64,000 nt of DNA from Daejeonella lutea (GCF_900168015.1 NZ_FUYR01000001.1:1858943-1922942), one strand, 5' to 3'; counted from the first letter of the stretch, positions 41,232-50,772 are shown. Numbers and translations: made by a program. The notes: generated by a model not told the origin, from the sequence alone.

Positions 41232-43085
41232 ATGGATAACTTCATAGTTTCAGCAAGAAAGTATCGGCCGCTCACCTTCCAAACCGTTGTAGGTCAGCAG
41301 CATATAACGGGAACGCTGAAAAATGCCATCAAAAATAATCAGCTGGCCCAGGCCTTTCTTTTCTGCGGGCCGCGTGGTGTGGGGAAGACAACTTGCGCCA
41401 GGATCCTAGCGAAAACAATAAATTGCCAGAATCTGAGCCCTGAAGCGGAGGCTTGCGGCATTTGTGATTCATGCGTTTCCTTTCAGAACGGAAATTCGTT
41501 TAATATCCATGAACTGGATGCCGCATCCAACAATTCCGTGGATGATATCCGCAGTCTGATTGAGCAGGTAAGAATACCGCCACAGGCAGGAAAGTATAAG
41601 ATCTATATAATAGACGAGGTACATATGCTGTCGCAGGCAGCATTCAATGCATTTTTGAAAACACTCGAAGAACCTCCTTCATATGCGATTTTCATCCTTG
41701 CGACCACCGAAAAGCATAAAATATTACCAACGATACTTTCCAGATGCCAGATCTTCGACTTTAACCGGATCAAAGTGGAGGATATGGCTTTGCATCTTCA
41801 GGAGATTGCCGTTAAAGAAGGTGTAAGTTACGATCAGGATGGCCTGCATCTTATTGCCCAGAAAGCCGACGGGGGCCTGAGGGATGCTTTATCTATGTTC
41901 GACCAAATCGTTAGCTTTTCGAATAAAAATGTCAATTACAAGGCTGTAATTGAAAACCTGAATATTCTTGACTACGATTACTATTTTAAACTAACAGACT
42001 CCATATTATCAGAAAACGTTCCCGGTTGCCTTTTAATTTTTGATGAGATACTCAGCCATGGCTTTGACGGGAATCATTTTATTACGGGACTAGCCTCTCA
42101 CTTTCGAAATCTGCTAGTTTCAAAAGACGCATCCACATTGAAACTTTTAGAGGTGAGCGAAGGAATACGTCAGAAATATGGGCTGCAATCAGCTGCTTCA
42201 ACTGCTTCTTTCCTGATATCAGCCCTAAACATTACCAATCAATGTGATCTTAATTACAAGACCAGCAAGAACCAACGCCTGCAGGTTGAACTTGCATTAA
42301 TTAAGCTCTGCCATCTACCCTCCATACTAAATCTTTCTAACGCACAGCCTGCCCCTTCTGAAAATCAGGAAGTAAAAAAAAAACTTGAGCCACTAGTAAA
42401 AGGTCCGCTTCCTGCTGCTGACGAGGTGAACTCATCTTTAACTTCGGAAGTTATGACTGTCCCGGTAGAACCGGTATTGAAAAAGTCCCACGTATCGGTC
42501 ACACCGGAAGAGACACCTTTAACCCCTGATCCGGTTCTGGAAAAGCCGAAACCCGTGGAATTGGAGGCTGAAGGTCAGGACAAAAAAGTTAAAATCAATA
42601 TTCCAAAACCATCATTATCTGGCGGCGCATCCCTTATTCCAAATCTGAACGACCTTGAAGCAAGTTATTCAAAAAAAGAGGAGTTAAAGCCTGAGTATGT
42701 TAGCGGAGAAAGCCGGAATGATTTTGACTCTGACACACTTTTAAAGTATTGGAACCAATATGCGTCGAGAATAAAACAGGACGGAAAGATTAATATTTTC
42801 ACGATCATGACTTCGAACCCTCCTACTCTACTTGAAAATTTTGTGATCGAACTGATCATTGAAAACAAAGTTCAGGAAGAGCTGCTGATAAATGAAAAGG
42901 TAGATCTGCTTAATTTCCTGAGAACCGAACTAAAGAATTTCGGAATCGAGCTGACTACCAGGCATGTAGAGAATAATACCAAAAAGCGTTTGTATACTTC
43001 TTCAGAGAAGTACAATCATATGGTTGAAAAGAACCCTAGTTTGGAGGAGTTTAGGAGAAGGTTTAACCTTGACATCGATTATTGA
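41232..43085 (+). CDS. dnaX: DNA polymerase III tau (and probably gamma) subunit
   Basis: 617 residues. AAA+ clamp-loader domains: VSARKYRPLTFQTVVGQQHI, Walker A GPRGVGKT (46-53), zinc site with C65, C75, C78, C81, Walker B YIIDEVHML (125-133), ATTEKHKILPTILSRCQIFD (sensor/arginine finger), then domain III. From about residue 375 a linker rich in P and E, then a C-terminal region that should contact polymerase and helicase. The A10 run at 42374-42383 sits at codons 381-384, at the start of that linker; see separate entry. The stop TGA opens a heptamer array shared with the convergent neighbour. Confidence 0.97.
   Translation: MDNFIVSARKYRPLTFQTVVGQQHITGTLKNAIKNNQLAQAFLFCGPRGVGKTTCARILAKTINCQNLSPEAEACGICDSCVSFQNGNSFNIHELDAASNNSVDDIRSLIEQVRIPPQAGKYKIYIIDEVHMLSQAAFNAFLKTLEEPPSYAIFILATTEKHKILPTILSRCQIFDFNRIKVEDMALHLQEIAVKEGVSYDQDGLHLIAQKADGGLRDALSMFDQIVSFSNKNVNYKAVIENLNILDYDYYFKLTDSILSENVPGCLLIFDEILSHGFDGNHFITGLASHFRNLLVSKDASTLKLLEVSEGIRQKYGLQSAASTASFLISALNITNQCDLNYKTSKNQRLQVELALIKLCHLPSILNLSNAQPAPSENQEVKKKLEPLVKGPLPAADEVNSSLTSEVMTVPVEPVLKKSHVSVTPEETPLTPDPVLEKPKPVELEAEGQDKKVKINIPKPSLSGGASLIPNLNDLEASYSKKEELKPEYVSGESRNDFDSDTLLKYWNQYASRIKQDGKINIFTIMTSNPPTLLENFVIELIIENKVQEELLINEKVDLLNFLRTELKNFGIELTTRHVENNTKKRLYTSSEKYNHMVEKNPSLEEFRRRFNLDIDY
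42374..42383 (+). other. A10 slippage site inside dnaX
   Basis: Ten A in a row, read GTA-AAA-AAA-AAA-CTT in frame. One extra A gives ACT-TGA at once (about 385 residues); one A fewer gives AAC-TTG-AGC-CAC-TAG (about 387 residues). Both shifted frames stop within five codons, leaving clamp-loader domains I-III without the tau tail. In Thermus thermophilus dnaX, slippage at A9 makes gamma by this logic. Confidence 0.7.
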
Positions 43086-43226
43086 GGTCCGAGTCGAAGG
43101 TCAGAGGTCTGAGCTGGGCGGAAATGAACATCGGAGTGTCTAGGAATGCAAATGTGTATTCGTATTATAAGGCATCCTCCTGTCTTAACATATCCTTCTC
43201 TGACTTCTGACCTCAGACTTCCGACT
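43083..43226. repeat. Inverted pair of RGTCNGA heptamer arrays between convergent genes
   Basis: Left arm, from the dnaX stop codon: TGAGGTC-CGAGTCG-AAGGTCA-GAGGTCT-GAGCTGG, then GCGG (43083-43121). Right arm 43196-43226, read on the minus strand from the TAA stop of the acidic-protein gene: AGTCGGA-AGTCTGA-GGTCAGA-AGTCAGA. The arms are about 75 nt apart, complementary in part, and each begins at a stop codon. They could fold as a shared terminator. Confidence 0.85.
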
Positions 43227-43649
43227 TTAGATCCGGTCGTTCTTCGGATAACCCTCTTCATCCAAATCGTCTCTGTCATCTTCCGGAGTTCTTGAAAGTT
43301 GCTCATCAATTGGCAGCACTTCAACAATATTCCCATTATCGATGTGCATTCCCAGCTCATCAAGGTCGGTTTCAAGGCTCAGGTTTTTATCGTATTCATT
43401 CACTGCAGTAGGGTTCGCTTCATCAAAATCGGAATCGGCATCACCTCCATTTTCAACTGCAGTGTCGTATGGATCGGGGTGGATGTAATCCGGATCCTCG
43501 CTTTTTACGTCAATTTCATAACTGTTTTTCTCTTCATCAAATGCAAGATCATCGATGTTCACTTCCATATTCAGGTCATCTTTTAATGCCTGGTCTCTAT
43601 CGGTCTTATCCGGAAGAAGCTCTTCTCCGGGTTTTTGTCTGCGTTCCAT
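43227..43649 (-). CDS. Acidic, probably disordered protein, unknown
   Basis: 140 residues with a very high share of D and E (NMEVNIDDLAFDEEKNSYEI, EDDRDDLDEEGYPKNDRI) and few hydrophobic clusters, so little stable fold is expected. No signal peptide. The ATG at 43649 follows an A/T-rich stretch; codon use is ordinary. I recognise no family, though acidic proteins of this size are frequent in Sphingobacteriaceae. Both strands are open over part of it, but the antisense frame is hydrophobic without pattern. Confidence 0.6.
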   Translation of the reverse strand: MERRQKPGEELLPDKTDRDQALKDDLNMEVNIDDLAFDEEKNSYEIDVKSEDPDYIHPDPYDTAVENGGDADSDFDEANPTAVNEYDKNLSLETDLDELGMHIDNGNIVEVLPIDEQLSRTPEDDRDDLDEEGYPKNDRI

Positions 43650-43765
43650 AAGTTCAATTTGTTTCTACTATTGAAACGTGAGCACATACATTTAGTTTTT
43701 AAAATAATCGACATTGTTAGCATTAAAAATACGTACGGGGGCTTTTAGCGTCAACCCAAAATTCC

Positions 43766-43773
43766 TATCTTTG
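43766..43773 (+). promoter_or_regulatory. -7 box of icd
   Basis: TATCTTTG, a full match to TAnnTTTG, 33 nt before the ATG at 43806. Confidence 0.65.
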
Positions 43774-43805
43774 TCGAAATTCCAAAAACCCTCATTATTA
43801 AGTAT

Positions 43806-45041
43806 ATGTCAATACAAAAAATTAAAGTTGCAAATCCGGTAGTAGAATTAGACGGTGATGAAATGACCAGAATTATCTGGAAGTTTATTAAAGACAAATT
43901 GATCACTCCATATCTTGATCTGGATATTAAATATTTTGATCTCGGGATGGAATACCGTGATGAAACTAATGATCAGGTTACTATCGATGCAGCGAATGCC
44001 ATAAAACAATATGGGGTAGGTATCAAATGTGCTACCATCACACCTGACGAGCAGCGTGTTGAGGAATTCGGGCTAAAGCAAATGTGGAAATCACCTAACG
44101 GAACTATCCGTAACATCCTTGATGGTACTGTTTTCCGTGAACCGATCGTTATGAAAAACGTGCCACGTCTGGTTCCAAATTGGACTGCCCCGATCTGCAT
44201 CGGTCGTCATGCTTTTGGAGACCAGTACCGTGCAACAGATTTTCTGACAAAAGGAAAAGGAAAATTAACGGTAACCTTTACGCCGGAAGATGGTGGCGAG
44301 GCGCAATCATTTGAAGTATATAACTTTAAAGGTGACGGTGTTGCACTAACGATGTACAATACAGATGAAAGTATCTACGGATTTGCTCGCGCATGCTTTA
44401 ACCAGTCGCTTTCAAAAGGATGGCCTTTATACTTGTCGACAAAAAACACCATTCTAAAAAAATACGATGGAAGGTTCAAAGATATCTTTGAGGAAGTTTA
44501 CCAGAAAGAGTTCAAAGCCAGATTTGACGAAGCAGGTATCACTTACGAGCACCGTTTGATCGATGACATGGTTGCATCAGCTTTAAAATGGAATGGAAAC
44601 TTCGTCTGGGCTTGTAAAAATTATGACGGTGACGTGCAGTCTGACACAGTAGCACAAGGTTTTGGTTCACTCGGATTAATGACTTCTGTATTAGTTACCC
44701 CGGATGGTGGAACTATGGAAGCTGAAGCGGCTCATGGAACAGTAACACGCCACTATCGCGATCACCAGGCTGGCAAGCCAACATCAACAAATCCAATAGC
44801 ATCTATTTTTGCTTGGACGAGAGGACTTGAATTCCGCGGCAAGCTTGATAATAACCAGGCATTGATCGACTTCTGCCAGGCGCTTGAAGAAGTGTGTATT
44901 GAAACGGTAGAAAGCGGCAAGATGACGAAAGATCTTGCAGTTTGTATTCACGGCAATAAAGTGAATCATGGTGAGCATTACCTGTACACAGAGGAGTTCT
45001 TGGCTGCGATTGACGAGAATCTTCAGTCGAGACTGAAATAA
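43806..45041 (+). CDS. icd: NADP-dependent isocitrate dehydrogenase, eukaryotic-type
   Basis: 411 residues. Motifs [60 protein letters not shown] (substrate serine and arginines), [40 protein letters not shown] (metal-binding aspartates) and [20 protein letters not shown] (NADP site) identify the dimeric class II enzyme found in eukaryotes and Bacteroidota. It makes 2-oxoglutarate and NADPH in the TCA cycle; sucD at 61912 belongs to the same pathway but is unlinked. A terminator and a heptamer-type repeat follow. Confidence 0.97.
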   Translation: MSIQKIKVANPVVELDGDEMTRIIWKFIKDKLITPYLDLDIKYFDLGMEYRDETNDQVTIDAANAIKQYGVGIKCATITPDEQRVEEFGLKQMWKSPNGTIRNILDGTVFREPIVMKNVPRLVPNWTAPICIGRHAFGDQYRATDFLTKGKGKLTVTFTPEDGGEAQSFEVYNFKGDGVALTMYNTDESIYGFARACFNQSLSKGWPLYLSTKNTILKKYDGRFKDIFEEVYQKEFKARFDEAGITYEHRLIDDMVASALKWNGNFVWACKNYDGDVQSDTVAQGFGSLGLMTSVLVTPDGGTMEAEAAHGTVTRHYRDHQAGKPTSTNPIASIFAWTRGLEFRGKLDNNQALIDFCQALEEVCIETVESGKMTKDLAVCIHGNKVNHGEHYLYTEEFLAAIDENLQSRLK

Positions 45042-45280
45042 GTTATACGTTTTACGTTTCTAAACGCTGCAAATGGTGTACGGAAAATAATTAAAAAGAA
45101 AAAGGCTGTTTCGAAAGATGCAGCCTTTTTACGTTAAATATGAAACGTTATATGATATAAGTTTCTAAGCGTTGTGCTATCGGGATAACAGCATATTACG
45201 CACGTTCTATTGTACCATATAAATTAGTAACGCTGTGCATAGGCGATGGCCAGGTAAAACATACAACGTATAACGGACTA
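45042..45280. repeat. Inverted GTTATAC-type heptamers flanking the icd terminator
   Basis: Left arm right after the icd stop: GTTATAC-GTTTTAC-GTTTCTA (45042-45062). Right arm: GTAAAAC-ATACAAC-GTATAAC-GGACTAC (45253-45280), reverse-complementary in the core (GTTATACGTT). A diverged direct repeat GTTTCTAARCGYTG also occurs at about 45056 and 45165. The icd terminator lies between the arms; the right arm meets the stop of the serine hydrolase gene. Confidence 0.75.
45099..45130. terminator. Rho-independent terminator of icd
   Basis: AAAGGCTG (45101-45108) pairs with CAGCCTTT (45121-45128), with A-run before and T-run after, 60 nt past the stop; works in both directions. Confidence 0.88.
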
Positions 45281-46825
45281 CTTCCTCTTAAAGTCCAAAT
45301 CCTGAAAATCATAACTAAAATCCGTCAACGGAGAGATCGGATTCATCTTAATACCCGACGGCTTTCCTTCATAATCCAGTGAAAACATAATGAAGGCGTC
45401 GGCATCTAAACTCCGGTCGGTCCACCTGGCGAGGAATGTATTGCCTTTGTAGAAAGACATCTCGCCGGAAATTCTCGACGAGCGCTTCGATGCGAAAAAT
45501 AACTTCCCATTTTTGAGGCTGATTTCGACATCTCCAAACCAGACGTCGTTGTATATACCTGTAAATTGTTCGAGGTTTGCCGGTGGTGTGGCTGCGGCCG
45601 CCACTTTCCATGCCTCAGAGGTTACCTTATCGGCATCGCCCAGATTCGATTGCATCCTGTCCGCATTTTCCTGCACCCGATCTTTACCTTTGATCCCGAA
45701 ATAACTGTCTTTTATTTGGTTGGTGATCGAGCTGAATGCTGCACCAATTTGCTGATTAGTCAATACGATAATCCCCAAATTAAGTTCGGGAATCAAAGTC
45801 ACCTGTGTCACCATACCAGCTACGAAGCCAGTGTGACTAGCTTGCTTATAACCCATTACGTCACTAAGATTCCATCCCAATCCATATGCGTTGAAGTGAG
45901 TGTTATAGATCCCAGGTGAACGTACAGGAATAATTGTTTGAGGAGTCCACATCTCCTCGTGGACATTTTCAGAAAACAGTTGCTTTCCGCCGCCATATTT
46001 GCCATGAGCCAATTGCATGATCACCCACTTACTAAGCTCGCTAACGCTTGAATTGATACCCCCGGCAGAGTTCCCAAATTCAAAACGATCGCGGGCTATA
46101 ACTTTTACCTTTCCATCTACCACAGCATGCGCTCCAATCACATTTGACTTATCTTTTAGCCTGTTAAATGAAGACGCACTTTTCATCATCCCGAGCGGAC
46201 GCATGATCCGTTGTTCTGCAAATTCCTCCCACGGCATGCCTGACACCCGTGCGACAACTTCACCGGCCACCATATATAGTAAATTGTCGTAGTCATACTT
46301 TGTTCGAAATCCTGATACCGGCTTCAAATACCTGAGGTTATGTATAATGTCCTTCATAGTAAAACTATTTTGACCCGGCCAGAACATGAGATCACCTGCA
46401 CCCAGACCCAGACCGCTACGATGGGTGAGCAAATCCCGTATCGTAAATTCCTCAGTTACGTAAGCATTGTACATCCTGAATTCTGGAATGAAGTCAATCA
46501 CCCGATCATCCCATTTGAGTTTTCCTTCATCAACCAGAATCCCAAGTGTAGCCGCAGTGAAAGCTTTACTATTTGAGGCGATCCCAAACAATGTATTATC
46601 ATCTACTTTTTCAGGCGATCCCAGGGTACGCACTCCATATCCTTTAGAATGAATCAGCTTCCCATCTTTTACGATGCCTACAGCAATACCCGGCACATCA
46701 AATGTTTTTAAGGTGCGTTCGACTAAGAGATCAACCTCAGACGATGTGATTGCCTGAGCGATGGCTGTTGAGCCAGTCAGGGAAATCAAAATCAATAAAA
46801 TGGTAAAATGGTAGCTTAGCTTCAT
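45278..46825 (-). CDS. Exported class-C beta-lactamase-fold serine hydrolase
   Basis: 515 residues from ATG 46825 (MKLSYHFTILLILISLTGST), which gives a proper signal peptide; the frame opens 15 codons earlier. Domain one is a class C beta-lactamase/PBP fold: GIASNSKAFTAATLG with nucleophile S84 and K87, YDYDNLLYMV as the Y-x-N motif, and HTGFVAGM as the third element. A C-terminal 120-residue lipocalin-like domain (FTGIYNDVWFGDVEISLKNG, FLARWTDRSLDADAFIMFSL) is of the DUF3471 type. Likely an esterase or peptidase acting on D-amino-acid or ester substrates in the periplasm, not an antibiotic resistance enzyme. Confidence 0.9.
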   Translation of the reverse strand: MKLSYHFTILLILISLTGSTAIAQAITSSEVDLLVERTLKTFDVPGIAVGIVKDGKLIHSKGYGVRTLGSPEKVDDNTLFGIASNSKAFTAATLGILVDEGKLKWDDRVIDFIPEFRMYNAYVTEEFTIRDLLTHRSGLGLGAGDLMFWPGQNSFTMKDIIHNLRYLKPVSGFRTKYDYDNLLYMVAGEVVARVSGMPWEEFAEQRIMRPLGMMKSASSFNRLKDKSNVIGAHAVVDGKVKVIARDRFEFGNSAGGINSSVSELSKWVIMQLAHGKYGGGKQLFSENVHEEMWTPQTIIPVRSPGIYNTHFNAYGLGWNLSDVMGYKQASHTGFVAGMVTQVTLIPELNLGIIVLTNQQIGAAFSSITNQIKDSYFGIKGKDRVQENADRMQSNLGDADKVTSEAWKVAAAATPPANLEQFTGIYNDVWFGDVEISLKNGKLFFASKRSSRISGEMSFYKGNTFLARWTDRSLDADAFIMFSLDYEGKPSGIKMNPISPLTDFSYDFQDLDFKRK

Positions 46826-46910
46826 GGTTCGATATTTTGCTGGTTGAGTCAGAATCCTAAAATACTTCAAAGTTTTGAATCATTACAGGTAATATTGGTA
46901 AATTGCATAT

Positions 46911-47753
46911 ATGATAACATCTTCCAGAATATGGTTAATTACGGGAGTTTCAGGCGGCCTGGGACGTGCCCTGGCTCTTGAAGCAGCTCGTAATGGAGAC
47001 ATTGTTTTCGGCACGCTCAGGCAAGAGGGCCAGGTGGATGAATTCAGCGACCTCGTACATGGCAAAACGTTCGGGATTCAGCTGGATGTGAACAATCATA
47101 CTGACATCGGACCAGTTTTAACGCATATTATTGATCAGTTTGGCCGTATCGATGTGCTGGTAAACAATGCCGGCTACGGCCTTTTTGGAGCGGCTGAAGA
47201 GGTTAGTATGCAGGAGGCGCGAGAACAAATGGAAACTAATTTTTTCGGAGCTTTGGCCCTTACCCAGGCTGTTCTCCCAATAATGAGAAGCCAAAGATCC
47301 GGGCATATCCTGCAAGTCTCATCAATTGCCGGTTTAAGTTCCAACCCCGGCCTGGGAATCTATAATGCGAGTAAATTTGCCCTCGAGGGTTTTACTGAAG
47401 CCCTTTACATGGAAACCAAAGACCTGAATATAAAAGTAACTTTGATCGAACCTGGTCCATTCAGGACGGACTGGGCAGGATCGTCATCCGTTAGATCCGT
47501 TAAGGTAATACCTGATTACGATTCAACTGCCGGAGAGCGAATCCGGGCAATAAACGGAATGAGCGGCAAGCAGCCCGGAGATCCTGTTAAAGCTGCAAAA
47601 GCTATCCTTAAAATTGTAAACAGCGAGAATCCTCCCCTCAGGTTAGCGTTAGGAAAAATTGCTATTGACGTGATCAGAAAGAAGATAAACCTTCTTGAAA
47701 GAGAACTGAATGAATGGGAGAAGCTGAGTGCGAATACGGGGTTTGAGGAGTAA
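46911..47753 (+). CDS. Classical SDR oxidoreductase
   Basis: 280 residues, one Rossmann domain. TGVSGGLG (nucleotide loop), LDVNNH, VNNAGYG, catalytic serine in QVSSIAGLSS, YNASK with tyrosine and lysine, then PGPFRTDW. It belongs to the NAD(P)-dependent SDR group often annotated as short-chain dehydrogenase with unknown substrate; the R in TLRQEG after strand two favours NADP. Monocistronic. Its stop TAA is followed at once by a heptamer array. Confidence 0.9.
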   Translation: MITSSRIWLITGVSGGLGRALALEAARNGDIVFGTLRQEGQVDEFSDLVHGKTFGIQLDVNNHTDIGPVLTHIIDQFGRIDVLVNNAGYGLFGAAEEVSMQEAREQMETNFFGALALTQAVLPIMRSQRSGHILQVSSIAGLSSNPGLGIYNASKFALEGFTEALYMETKDLNIKVTLIEPGPFRTDWAGSSSVRSVKVIPDYDSTAGERIRAINGMSGKQPGDPVKAAKAILKIVNSENPPLRLALGKIAIDVIRKKINLLERELNEWEKLSANTGFEE

Positions 47754-47796
47754 ACTGAGGTCGGATGAGAGAAGTCGGAGGTTTGAGGTCTGAGAC
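47754..47796. repeat. RGTCNGA heptamer array after the SDR gene
   Basis: TGAGGTC-GGATGAG-AGAAGTC-GGAGGTT-TGAGGTC-TGAGAC in 7-nt register (47756-47796), beginning 3 nt after the stop codon. No matching inverted arm is evident before the convergent RluA gene. Confidence 0.75.
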
Positions 47797-47821
47797 TAAA
47801 CGGTATAAGAAATGCAGGAGG

Positions 47822-48556
47822 TTAACCGAAAACTTCAAATCGCTCCCAGAATCCGTCCTGTGGTAGAGCAGCAAAGATATTTACCGGCTCCTGTTTTACG
47901 GGGTGTATAAATTGAAGACGGCGGGCATGCAGGCAAATACTCTTTTTAAGACTGCCCCGCGGATAACCATACTTATTATCGCCAACTATTGGACAATTCA
48001 GCGTAGAGAGCTGTACACGGATCTGATGTGGCCGTCCGGTTATCGGGTCAACTTCTATCAGGTAATAACCACCTAGCTCTCCGATAAGCTTGTAATTTAG
48101 CTCGGCACGCTGGCTTCCCGGGACCTCTTTATCGTAAGCCTTAGTAACATTTTTTTGAGGGTTCTTCACAAGCCAATGAACGAGGTTACCCTGTTCCACT
48201 GCGGGCCTGTTCCTGACAACCGCCCAATACGTCTTATGCATATCCCTGTTCTTAAACATTTTATTGATACGGTCCAGAGCTTTGCTGGTCTTTGCGAAGA
48301 GGATAACGCCGCTCACTGGTCGATCAAGCCTGTGTACAACCCCAAGAAATGCTCCGTTAGGCTTATTATATTTCTTGGCGATATAGCGCTTCACCTTCTC
48401 GTCCAGTGATTCGTCGCCGGTATCGTCTACCTGAACAATATCTCCCGCGCGCTTATTCACAGCGATCAAATGGTTATCCTCAAATAAAATATCCTCGTCG
48501 GTAATATCTGCAACCTGAGCCGGAAATTTAGCCTTTTTGTAATCAGAATTATTCAT
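47822..48556 (-). CDS. RluA-family pseudouridine synthase
   Basis: 244 residues, catalytic domain only, no S4 domain. Motif I-like DNHLIAVNKRAGDIVQ, motif II GVVHRLDRPVSGVILFAKTS with the catalytic aspartate in HRLD, and motif III PITGRPHQIRVQLSTL. It converts uridine to pseudouridine in rRNA or tRNA; the exact site cannot be told, but the size fits the RluA/TruC branch. It ends 15 nt before panB on the same strand, so the two are probably co-transcribed as panB-rluA-like. Confidence 0.93.
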   Translation of the reverse strand: MNNSDYKKAKFPAQVADITDEDILFEDNHLIAVNKRAGDIVQVDDTGDESLDEKVKRYIAKKYNKPNGAFLGVVHRLDRPVSGVILFAKTSKALDRINKMFKNRDMHKTYWAVVRNRPAVEQGNLVHWLVKNPQKNVTKAYDKEVPGSQRAELNYKLIGELGGYYLIEVDPITGRPHQIRVQLSTLNCPIVGDNKYGYPRGSLKKSICLHARRLQFIHPVKQEPVNIFAALPQDGFWERFEVFG

Positions 48557-48571
48557 ATCAAACTATCTAGC

Positions 48572-49387
48572 TCAATATTGCTCCGACTCATTTGGAAATG
48601 AGCCTGATTTCACATCTTTCACATAACTCCCAACGGCACCGTTAATCTCATCGAAAAGATTTAAATACTGTCTCAGGAATCTTGGCTTAAAGCCTTTGTT
48701 CAACCCAAGCATATCATGAACAACCAGAACCTGGCCGTCGCAGTGCGGCCCTGCGCCAATACCTATTGTTGGTATTTTGACGCTTTTGGTTACCTCATCA
48801 GCAAGTTTAGCCGGAATCTTTTCTAGCACCACAGAAAAGCAACCAGCTTCCTGAAGAACAACTATGTCACTTTTCAATTTCTCAGCTTCTGCCTCCTCCT
48901 TTGCCCTCACCGTGTAAGTTCCAAATTTGTAAATGGACTGCGGAGTTAGACCAAGGTGCCCCATGACCGGTATTCCTGCAGTTATTATTCTATCGATTGA
49001 CTCACGAACCTCTATTCCCCCTTCCAGCTTGACGGCGTGTGCCCCCGATTCTTTCATAATCCGGATAGCTGAGTTTAAAGCCTCTTTTGAGTTACCCTGG
49101 TAAGAACCGAATGGCAGATCAACGACAACCAAGGCCCTTTTAACGGCTCTCACCACGGAGGCAGCATGATAGATCATCTGATCCAGTGTAATAGGCAATG
49201 TCGTTTCATGGCCGGCCATTACATTTGACGCTGAATCACCAACAAGAATTACGTCGATACCCCCCTCATCGACAATCGTAGCCATCGAATAGTCATAGGA
49301 TGTAAGCATAGCGATTTTTTCGCCTTTTTGCTTCATACCAAGAATAGTATTTGTGGTGATACGCTTGACCTCGCTGTGAACTGACAT
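48572..49387 (-). CDS. panB: 3-methyl-2-oxobutanoate hydroxymethyltransferase
   Basis: 271 residues, standard length. [40 protein letters not shown] (metal aspartate and substrate serine), [52 protein letters not shown] and [20 protein letters not shown] are all present. It adds a hydroxymethyl group from methylene-THF to ketoisovalerate, first step of pantothenate synthesis. A -7 box TAACTTTG stands at 49413-49420. No other pan genes in the window. Confidence 0.98.
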   Translation of the reverse strand: MSVHSEVKRITTNTILGMKQKGEKIAMLTSYDYSMATIVDEGGIDVILVGDSASNVMAGHETTLPITLDQMIYHAASVVRAVKRALVVVDLPFGSYQGNSKEALNSAIRIMKESGAHAVKLEGGIEVRESIDRIITAGIPVMGHLGLTPQSIYKFGTYTVRAKEEAEAEKLKSDIVVLQEAGCFSVVLEKIPAKLADEVTKSVKIPTIGIGAGPHCDGQVLVVHDMLGLNKGFKPRFLRQYLNLFDEINGAVGSYVKDVKSGSFPNESEQY

Positions 49388-49412
49388 TTGCCTGAGTTTA
49401 GTTAATCCTGAT

Positions 49413-49420
49413 CAAAGTTA
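49413..49420 (-). promoter_or_regulatory. -7 box of panB
   Basis: Minus strand TAACTTTG, matching TAnnTTTG, 26 nt before the ATG. Confidence 0.6.
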
Positions 49421-49503
49421 GGATTAAAGAAACAATTATAACTGACGAACTTCATTTGATATAAAAACCCTTATTTAGGCTTTCGCAATTCCTAATAAAT
49501 TCA

Positions 49504-49511
49504 TACTTTTG
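49504..49511 (+). promoter_or_regulatory. -7 box of carA
   Basis: TACTTTTG matches TAnnTTTG, about 100 nt before the ATG at 49615; the leader has no recognised riboswitch or attenuator. Confidence 0.55.
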
Positions 49512-49614
49512 TCCTTTGTGATAAATGAAGTAATAAACTTCCTTCCATATAGTCAGAATTCACTCGAGCTGGCTTTTTATTTCCCCGATTTTCTTAATTC
49601 TTCAATTAAAATCA

Positions 49615-50712
49615 ATGAATAATTACATCAAATTACCAGCAGTATTACTTTTGGAAGATGGAACAGTTTACCATGGAAAAGCTGCAGGAAAAATTGGTAC
49701 CACTACTGGTGAGATTTGTTTTAACACAGGCATGACCGGATATCAGGAGATCTTTACCGATCCTTCGTATTTCGGCCAGATCATGGTTACAACCAACGCC
49801 CATATTGGAAATTACGGAATACATAATGATGAAATAGAATCAGGTGATATAAAGATCGCTGGCCTGGTTTGCAAGAATTTCAATATTACATACAGTCGTA
49901 AGATGTCGGACACTTCTATTCAGGATTATTTTCAGGATGAGAATATTGTCGGGATATCGGATGTTGACACGCGGTCTTTGGTACGTCATATCAGGGATAA
50001 AGGAGCCATGAATGCCATCATTTCTTCAGAGATTCTTGATATCGACATATTAAAAGAAAAGCTTGCTGCTGTCCCTTCAATGGATGGGTTGGAACTTTCG
50101 TCGCAGGTATCAACAAAAGAGCCCTACGAATATGGCGACCCGAATGCAAGTTATAAAGTAGCCGTTCTTGACCTGGGTGTTAAGAAAAACATTCTAAGAA
50201 GTTTCGATAATCGTGGTGTTTTTGCAAAAGTGTTTCCTGCGAAGACAAGTTTTGCCGAAATGGAGAAATTCCAGCCGAACGGATATTTTATCTCGAACGG
50301 GCCCGGCGATCCTGCTGCAATGCCGTATGCTATCGACACTGTCAAAGAAATCCTGGCTGCCGATAAACCACTTTTCGGAATTTGCCTGGGGCATCAGCTT
50401 CTTGCACTCGCGAATGACATCGGCACTATGAAAATGTTTAATGGTCACCGTGGTCTAAACCATCCGGTAAAAAATGTGATTATCAACCATTGTGAGGTTA
50501 CTTCTCAAAATCATGGTTTTGGTGTTATACAGGAAGATGTTAGAAAATCGGATAAGGTCGAGATAACTCACATTAATCTCAATGATCAGTCCATAGAAGG
50601 AATCAGGGTAAAAGGCAAGAAAGCTTTCTCGGTGCAGTATCATCCGGAATCTTCACCAGGTCCACACGATTCGCGTTATCTGTTCGATGACTTCGTGGGC
50701 ATGCTTAAGTAA
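49615..50712 (+). CDS. carA: Carbamoyl-phosphate synthase small (glutaminase) subunit
   Basis: 365 residues. N-terminal domain VLLEDGTVYHGKAAGKIGTT, GMTGYQEIFTDPSYFGQIMV; C-terminal class I glutamine amidotransferase with FISNGPGDPAAM, nucleophile cysteine in LFGICLGHQLLALA, GHRGLNHPV and YHPESSPGPHDS carrying H and E of the triad. It passes ammonia to CarB for arginine and pyrimidine synthesis. carB is not next to it here; eno follows instead, after a heptamer repeat. Confidence 0.97.
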   Translation: MNNYIKLPAVLLLEDGTVYHGKAAGKIGTTTGEICFNTGMTGYQEIFTDPSYFGQIMVTTNAHIGNYGIHNDEIESGDIKIAGLVCKNFNITYSRKMSDTSIQDYFQDENIVGISDVDTRSLVRHIRDKGAMNAIISSEILDIDILKEKLAAVPSMDGLELSSQVSTKEPYEYGDPNASYKVAVLDLGVKKNILRSFDNRGVFAKVFPAKTSFAEMEKFQPNGYFISNGPGDPAAMPYAIDTVKEILAADKPLFGICLGHQLLALANDIGTMKMFNGHRGLNHPVKNVIINHCEVTSQNHGFGVIQEDVRKSDKVEITHINLNDQSIEGIRVKGKKAFSVQYHPESSPGPHDSRYLFDDFVGMLK

Positions 50713-50717
50713 AACTC

Positions 50718-50772
50718 GAGGTCTGTAGTCGGAAGTCTGATGCCGGACTGGAGCATAAGTATTCAGACTCCA
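50718..50772. repeat. RGTCNGA heptamer array after carA
   Basis: GAGGTCT-GTAGTCG-GAAGTCT-GATGCCG-GACTGGA in 7-nt register (50718-50752), starting 6 nt past the stop codon. A weak inverted arm (CAGACTCC near 50764) follows. Confidence 0.75.
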
